From: Pseudonocardiales bacterium
GTDB lineage: Bacteria > Actinomycetota > Actinomycetes > Mycobacteriales > Pseudonocardiaceae
Length of the DNA: 11,358 bases
Assembly (NCBI GenBank): GCA_025465385.1
Contig: JAODNG010000156.1
Span: 1 to 11,358, forward strand
Direction of reading: 5' to 3'
The translations under genes and the position numbers were made by a program. The notes beneath the pieces are model-generated. The model worked only from the letters and a program-made list of their open reading frames with translations. It ran no database searches and was not told the origin of the DNA. Below are positions 7,904 through 11,358 of this stretch, piece after piece; the stretch's first letter is position 1, and every line of letters begins with the position of its first letter.

Positions 7904-8572
7904 ATGAGCCAGCAGCAGTGGACGGCGGTCGACGACTACATCACCAGCGTGCTTCTGGAGCCCGACAAGGCGTTGGACGCCGCGCTCGGGTCCAGCGCCG
8001 CGGCGGGATTGCCACCGATCGCCGTCTCACCCGCGCAGGGCAAGCTGCTCAACCTGCTCGCCAGGATGATGAACGCGCGGAGGATCCTTGAGTTCGGCAC
8101 GCTCGGCGGATACAGCACGATCTGGCTAGCCAGGGCGCTGCCACCGGATGGCCGCCTGATCACCTTGGAGTCCGTGCGAAAGCACGCCGAGGTGGCGAGC
8201 GCCAACATTGCCAGGGCCGGCCTCGCCGACCTGGTGGATGTGCGGGTCGGCGCAGCGCTGGACACGGTGCCGCGGGTGGCCGAGGACATCGGGGGAGAGC
8301 TGTTCGATCTAGTGTTCATCGACGCGGACAAGCCGCACAACGCTGACTACTTCGCCTGGTCGGTCCGCCTCACTCGACCAGGTGGCGTGATCATCGTGGA
8401 CAATGTGGTTCGGGGTGGCAATGTGGTCGACGCGGACACCACAGACCCCAATGTGCAGGGCGTGCGACGGCTCAATGAGGTGATGGCCGCGGATCCTTCG
8501 GTGAGTGCGACGACCATCCAGACGGTAGGCGCCAAGGGCTACGACGGGTTCGCCATCGCGGTCGTCGGGTAG
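7904..8572 (+). CDS. SAM-dependent O-methyltransferase (caffeoyl-CoA OMT-like, family 3)
   Basis: Cation-dependent class I methyltransferase of 222 residues, cytoplasmic; it transfers a methyl group from S-adenosylmethionine to a hydroxyl, typically of a catechol-like substrate. The start is ATG 7904, with AAGGA at 7895-7899. Motif I is ILEFGTLGGYSTIWLA (61-76, SAM binding), with E89 in TLES likely holding the ribose. The metal site is visible as D140 in FIDADK and D166-N167 in VDNVV, with K143 as probable catalytic base, so the enzyme looks intact. The substrate cannot be predicted. It lies between the RHH-like gene (109 bases upstream) and tatB (92 bases downstream), each with its own leader. 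By memory it does not resemble the divergent methyltransferase (Rv1220c) near sigE in M. tuberculosis, which has degenerate metal ligands. It is therefore more likely an unrelated insertion than its orthologue. Confidence 0.92.
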   Translation: MSQQQWTAVDDYITSVLLEPDKALDAALGSSAAAGLPPIAVSPAQGKLLNLLARMMNARRILEFGTLGGYSTIWLARALPPDGRLITLESVRKHAEVASANIARAGLADLVDVRVGAALDTVPRVAEDIGGELFDLVFIDADKPHNADYFAWSVRLTRPGGVIIVDNVVRGGNVVDADTTDPNVQGVRRLNEVMAADPSVSATTIQTVGAKGYDGFAIAVVG

Positions 8573-8622
8573 TCGGCGGAGCCTCGGACCAGCGGAACCG
8601 GCCCAGACACCACCTGATTGGC

Positions 8623-8628
8623 TAGGCT
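8623..8628 (+). promoter_or_regulatory. Candidate -10 element of tatB promoter
   Basis: TAGGCT fits the actinobacterial TAnnnT -10 pattern and would give a leader of about 30 bases before the tatB ATG. No good -35 hexamer stands 16-18 bases upstream. It lies in the 92-base gap after the methyltransferase gene, so tatB may have its own promoter besides read-through. Confidence 0.3.
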
Positions 8629-8664
8629 GGGGTCGCTCGACGGTTGGCGAGGAGGTGCGTGCGG

Positions 8665-9069
8665 ATGTTCAACATCGGCTGGGGCGAGTTCCTGATCCTC
8701 ATCGTCGCCGGGTTGTTGATCCTGGGGCCCGAGCGTCTGCCGTCGGCGGCGGCCTGGCTGGGCCGCACTGTGCGCCAGGTGCGGGAGTACGCCAACGGCG
8801 CTCGCGAGCAGCTGCGATCCGAGCTCGGGCCGGAATTCGACGAACTCCGGGCTCCACTGGAGGATCTGCGAGGACTGCGTGGTTTCAACCCGCGTAGCGC
8901 GATCACCCGCCACCTGTTCGACGATCTCGGCGACGATCCGTCTGGCGGTCTGATCAAATCTGATGGGCTCAAACCGAACGGTTACGCCGCACCCACCGGT
9001 AGCGGGACCCCGGTTTCCCGGCCGCTACAGCCAGGCGAGCGCGCACCCTTCGACCCCGACGCAACCTGA
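8665..9069 (+). CDS. tatB: Twin-arginine translocase subunit TatB
   Basis: Receptor component of the twin-arginine translocation pathway. It works with TatC to bind folded, signal-peptide-bearing substrates at the inner face of the cytoplasmic membrane. It has 134 residues. I start at ATG 8665, 9 bases after AGGAGG (8650-8655); the longer TTG frame from 8644 would contain this Shine-Dalgarno. The start MFNIGWGEFLIL is diagnostic, with the conserved Glu at residue 8. A short membrane helix (about 6-20) runs into the hinge GPERLP (21-26). The amphipathic helix (about 28-60, AAAWLGRTVRQVREYA) follows, with GPEFDELR as in mycobacterial TatB and a disordered tail ending PFDPDAT. In mycobacteria tatB follows htrA (sigE-rseA-htrA-tatB, as I recall); here it follows an O-methyltransferase. 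Only 7 bases separate its stop from that of the opposing mrp gene. Confidence 0.95.
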   Translation: MFNIGWGEFLILIVAGLLILGPERLPSAAAWLGRTVRQVREYANGAREQLRSELGPEFDELRAPLEDLRGLRGFNPRSAITRHLFDDLGDDPSGGLIKSDGLKPNGYAAPTGSGTPVSRPLQPGERAPFDPDAT

Positions 9070-9076
9070 CTATCTG

Positions 9077-10231
9077 CTACCGGGAGCTGGGGCTCACTGA
9101 AAGCAGCCGTCCGGCTAGTCCGCGCGAGCGCGTTGCGAGCCGCTCGGCTATCCCGCGAAGCACCACCGAGGCGGGCGAGGATGGATCGGCCAGTACCAGC
9201 GGAGTGCCGGCGTCGCCGGTCTCACGCAGCCGGGGGTCCAGCGGAATCTGGCCCAACAGCGGAACCTCACTGCCCAGCGACCGGGTCAGCGCGTCGGCGA
9301 CCACCTGGCCCCCGCCGGAACCGAACAGGTGGTTGCGCGAGCCGTCCGGCATCTCCAGCCAGGACATGTTCTCCACCACTCCGATCAGCCGCTGGCGGGT
9401 CTGCAAGGCGATTGACCCGGCCCGCTGCGCCACCTCCGCGGCGGCCCGCTGAGGAGTGGTGACCACGAGGATCTCCGCGTTGGGTATCAACTGCGCTACC
9501 GAGATGGCGATGTCGCCGGTGCCCGGCGGAAGGTCGAGCAGCAGCACATCGAGGTCGCCCCAGAACACGTCGGCGAGGAACTGTTGTAGCGCGCGGTGCA
9601 GCATCGGTCCCCGCCACACCACCGGAGTGTTGTCCTTGGTGAACATGCCGATCGAGATCACCTTGACCCCATGGGCCGTCGGCGGCATGATCATTTTTTC
9701 TACCTGGGTGGGGCGGGCGGTGGTGCCGAGCATGCCCGGCACCGAGTGGCCATAGATGTCGGCGTCGACCACCCCGACCGACAGACCGCGATCAGCCATC
9801 GCGACCGCCAGGTTCACCGTCACCGAGGACTTGCCCACCCCGCCCTTACCGGAGGCGATGCAGTACACCCGGGTCAGCGATCCCGGTTCGGCGAACGGGA
9901 TCCGGGGCTCCTCGGTGGTACCGCGCAGCTGCTGGCGCAACGCCGTGCGCTGGGCGTCGCTCATCACATCGAGCTCCACCTGGACGTCCCGGATGCCCGG
10001 CACGGCGGACACCGCTGTGGTCACCCTGGAGGTGATCGTGTCGCGCATGGGGCAGCCGGCGACGGTGAGCCACACCGCTACCTTCGCCGTGCCATCGGCG
10101 GCCACGGTGACGTCTTTGACCATACCTAGCTCGGTGATCGGCCGGTTGATTTCCGGGTCGTGTACCCCGTTCAGCGCGGCTTTGACCGCGTCGACCGAGG
10201 GGACACTCTGAGTGGGGGCCACGGGTGGCAC
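9077..10231 (-). CDS. mrp: Mrp/NBP35 family P-loop ATPase, Fe-S cluster carrier
   Basis: Cytoplasmic ATPase of the Mrp/ApbC family, implicated in delivering Fe-S clusters to apoproteins. It has 384 residues. The N-terminal MIP18/DUF59 domain (about 12-90) has HDPEINRPITELGMV and CPMRD (C60). The ATPase domain begins at about 120 with the deviant Walker A GKGGVGKSS (128-136). It continues with VDADIYGHSVP, LLDLPPGTGD (231-240), TTPQ and VVENMS. The CPxC cluster-ligand motif that usually follows ENMS in Mrp/ApbC proteins is absent (WLEMPDGSRNHLFGSGGG), as I recall for actinobacterial members. The start codon is uncertain: GTG 10231 has GGAAGG only 3 bases upstream, while GTG 10222 would have it 12 bases upstream. 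A -10-like TAGCAT (10265-10270, minus strand) could give a 25-30-base leader. Confidence 0.93.
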   Translation of the reverse strand: MPPVAPTQSVPSVDAVKAALNGVHDPEINRPITELGMVKDVTVAADGTAKVAVWLTVAGCPMRDTITSRVTTAVSAVPGIRDVQVELDVMSDAQRTALRQQLRGTTEEPRIPFAEPGSLTRVYCIASGKGGVGKSSVTVNLAVAMADRGLSVGVVDADIYGHSVPGMLGTTARPTQVEKMIMPPTAHGVKVISIGMFTKDNTPVVWRGPMLHRALQQFLADVFWGDLDVLLLDLPPGTGDIAISVAQLIPNAEILVVTTPQRAAAEVAQRAGSIALQTRQRLIGVVENMSWLEMPDGSRNHLFGSGGGQVVADALTRSLGSEVPLLGQIPLDPRLRETGDAGTPLVLADPSSPASVVLRGIAERLATRSRGLAGRLLSVSPSSR

Positions 10232-10264
10232 CGACCTTCCGGTTGGTTGGGGTGACTGTCTCCC

Positions 10265-10270
10265 ATGCTA
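10265..10270 (-). promoter_or_regulatory. Candidate -10 element of mrp promoter
   Basis: On the minus strand TAGCAT matches TAnnnT and lies in the 59-base gap between the DUF1003 stop and the mrp start. The expected start of transcription would be about 27 bases before GTG 10231. The -35 region (about 10288-10293) is not consensus-like. Confidence 0.3.
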
Positions 10271-10290
10271 GGCGTTACCGCACTGGGCGC

Positions 10291-10848
10291 TCACCGGTCG
10301 GCTCGCCTACCGCGCCGATACACACCGGGCCGATCCGACCCGGTCCGATCGGAGGCTGCTGAATCCGGCGGCGCAGGTTCTCTGAGCTCGGTGAGCCGGC
10401 CGAGCTCAGATCGGAGGAAATCTCGGGTGACCACTTCGCCGACCGCGATGCGCAGCGCGGCGATCTCTCGGGCCAGGTACTCGGTGTCGGCCTTGGTGCG
10501 CTCGGCGCGGGCCCGGTCCTCGTCGAGAGACACCCGATCGCGGTCGTCCTGCCGGTTCTGCGCCAGCAGGATCAGTGGGGCGGCGTAGGCCGCCTGGGTG
10601 GAGAACGCGAGATTGAGCAGGATGAATGGATATGGGTCCCAGTGCTGGGTCAGCGCCACCAGGTTCAACGTGATCCACACCATGACAATGACGGTCTGGG
10701 CGGCGAGAAATCGGCCGGTGCCCAGGAAGCGCGCGATCCGCTCGGAGAAGCGGGCGAAAGCGTCTGGGTCCATCCGCGGCGCGAGTCGCCGGGGTCCGCG
10801 CGGTAGATCCAGCCGGCTTGCCGCATAGTTCCAACGTGAGTCAGCCAC
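10291..10848 (-). CDS. DUF1003 family membrane protein
   Basis: A 185-residue protein of unknown function with the DUF1003 arrangement. A basic N-terminus (LPRGPRRLAPRMD) leads to an amphipathic region (DAFARFSERIARFLGTGRFL) and two membrane helices (about 47-66 and 74-97). Between and within the helices is the signature DPYPFILLNLAFSTQAAYAAPLILLAQNRQ region (71-100). A long charged, probably coiled-coil stretch (about 100-160, EDRARAERTKADTEYLAREIAALR) follows, then a disordered Arg-rich tail. Start is GTG 10848, preceded by GAGGTGAGG inside the end of the upstream gene. The two genes overlap by 8 bases (10841-10848), so they are cotranscribed and probably coupled. In M. tuberculosis a DUF1003-like and an MgtE-N gene also adjoin near mrp, as I recall (Rv1231c-Rv1232c). 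This pairing suggests, without proving, a role in membrane or cation homeostasis. Confidence 0.9.
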   Translation of the reverse strand: MADSRWNYAASRLDLPRGPRRLAPRMDPDAFARFSERIARFLGTGRFLAAQTVIVMVWITLNLVALTQHWDPYPFILLNLAFSTQAAYAAPLILLAQNRQDDRDRVSLDEDRARAERTKADTEYLAREIAALRIAVGEVVTRDFLRSELGRLTELREPAPPDSAASDRTGSDRPGVYRRGRRADR

Positions 10849-11358
10849 GCCTCACCTCGCCGGGCCAGTCGGAAGTGAGCCAGGCTTCCTGTTGGCGCCA
10901 GTCGTCGGGCAGCGCCGCATCCAGCAGGTCATCGACGCTCACCGCCCCGAGTAGGTGGTCCTCGGGGTCTACCACCGGTGCGCAAACCAGGTCATAGGCA
11001 GCGAAATAGCGAGTGACCTCTGCCAGCGTCGCCTCGGGCCCAAGCCGAGCCAGCTCCGCATCCAGAACGCCGGCCACCAGATTCGAGGGGGGTTCGCGCA
11101 GCAGCCGCTGCAGGTGGGCACAGCCCAAATAGCGTCCGGTCGGGGTGGCCGTGGGCGGGCGGCAGACGAACACCATGCTGGCCAGCGCGGGGGTGAGCTC
11201 GGGGTTGCGCGCCCGGGCGAGCGCTTCGGCGACGGTGGCATCCGGGGTGAGAACCACCGGCTCCGGGGTCATCAGGCCACCAGCGGTATCAGAGGAATAG
11301 CTCAGCAGCCGGCGTACCGGTGCCGATTCTTCCGGCGCCATCAGCCGCAGCAACCGTT
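10841..11358 (-). CDS. MgtE-N/CBS domain protein, C-terminal part (5' end outside window)
   Basis: The last ~172 residues of a soluble protein related to the cytoplasmic part of the Mg2+ channel MgtE. The frame is open to the window edge at 11358; the TTG at 11353 is an internal Leu. YSSDTAGGLMTPEPVVL (ending the MgtE-N helical domain and opening the first CBS motif) is the hallmark. A first CBS (about residues 26-85 of the visible part) and a second (about 100-155, ATLAEVTRYFAAYDLVCAPVVDPEDHLLGAVSVDDLLDAA) follow. It then stops shortly after DDWRQQEAWLTSDWPGEV, with no membrane helices, so it lacks the MgtE pore domain. CBS pairs bind adenosyl ligands or, in MgtE, Mg2+, so a sensor or regulator role is an inference. 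It overlaps the DUF1003 gene by 8 bases. Confidence 0.88.
   Translation of the reverse strand, partial: RLLRLMAPEESAPVRRLLSYSSDTAGGLMTPEPVVLTPDATVAEALARARNPELTPALASMVFVCRPPTATPTGRYLGCAHLQRLLREPPSNLVAGVLDAELARLGPEATLAEVTRYFAAYDLVCAPVVDPEDHLLGAVSVDDLLDAALPDDWRQQEAWLTSDWPGEVRRG

Noticed and set aside
7207..8572. Toxin-antitoxin pair made of the RHH-like protein and its neighbour
   Set aside because: The neighbour is a complete O-methyltransferase with its own leader 109 bases away; no small toxin-like gene is adjacent.
10331..10353. CCGATC/GATCGG repeats near the end of the DUF1003 gene
   Set aside because: They fall within the coding, Arg/Asp-rich disordered tail and are explained by codon composition.

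Overview
The window is high-GC, gene-dense DNA, almost certainly from a mycothiol-producing actinomycete (Actinomycetia; a Mycobacteriales- or Pseudonocardiales-like chromosome is my guess, and I cannot name the genus). The reasons are a clear mycothiol S-conjugate amidase (Mca), a DUF4307-type membrane protein, an actinobacterial-style TatB and Mrp, GTG starts and strong GC bias at third codon positions. Nearly everything is chromosomal housekeeping. I see no transposase, integrase, CRISPR array, tRNA or rRNA, and no gene-free stretch over 300 bases. The longest is 221 bases, at 6986-7206.

Layout. 1-871 (+): 3' part of a cystathionine gamma-synthase (metB). 872-949: a structured intergenic with a 13-bp inverted repeat. 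950-1180 (-): small exported or anchored protein. 1287-2492 (+): threonine ammonia-lyase (ilvA, one-ACT form). 2523-3017 (-): greA, preceded on its strand by two hairpins, one with a U-tract. 3219-3650 (-): DUF4307 membrane protein. 3802-4692 (+): mca, overlapping by 4 bases a small membrane protein (4689-4940), then a 668-residue thioredoxin-domain/DUF255 protein (4979-6985). 6986-7206: hairpin-rich intergenic. 7207-7794 (+): uncharacterised protein with a C-terminal ribbon-helix-helix-like segment. 7904-8572 (+): SAM-dependent O-methyltransferase. 8665-9069 (+): tatB. 9077-10231 (-): mrp. 10291-10848 (-): DUF1003 membrane protein. 10841-11358 (-): end of an MgtE-N/CBS protein, cut by the window edge.

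Functional themes. MetB and IlvA are both amino-acid PLP enzymes linked through 2-oxobutyrate. The mca / small membrane protein / thioredoxin-domain set looks like one transcription unit concerned with thiol detoxification or redox homeostasis. TatB serves twin-arginine export, and Mrp is a probable Fe-S cluster carrier. The MgtE-N/CBS and DUF1003 genes overlap and are probably translationally coupled.

From memory, in M. tuberculosis the homologues of the first block (around Rv1079-Rv1084) and of the last block (around Rv1224-Rv1232) lie well apart, so this window joins two usually separate neighbourhoods. The two genes at the join, the RHH-like protein and the O-methyltransferase, are the most accessory-looking part. 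The best leads are the palindromic promoter/operator upstream of the RHH-like gene, the terminator-like hairpin in the greA leader, and the inverted repeat after metB. I did not find a convincing new multi-gene system.
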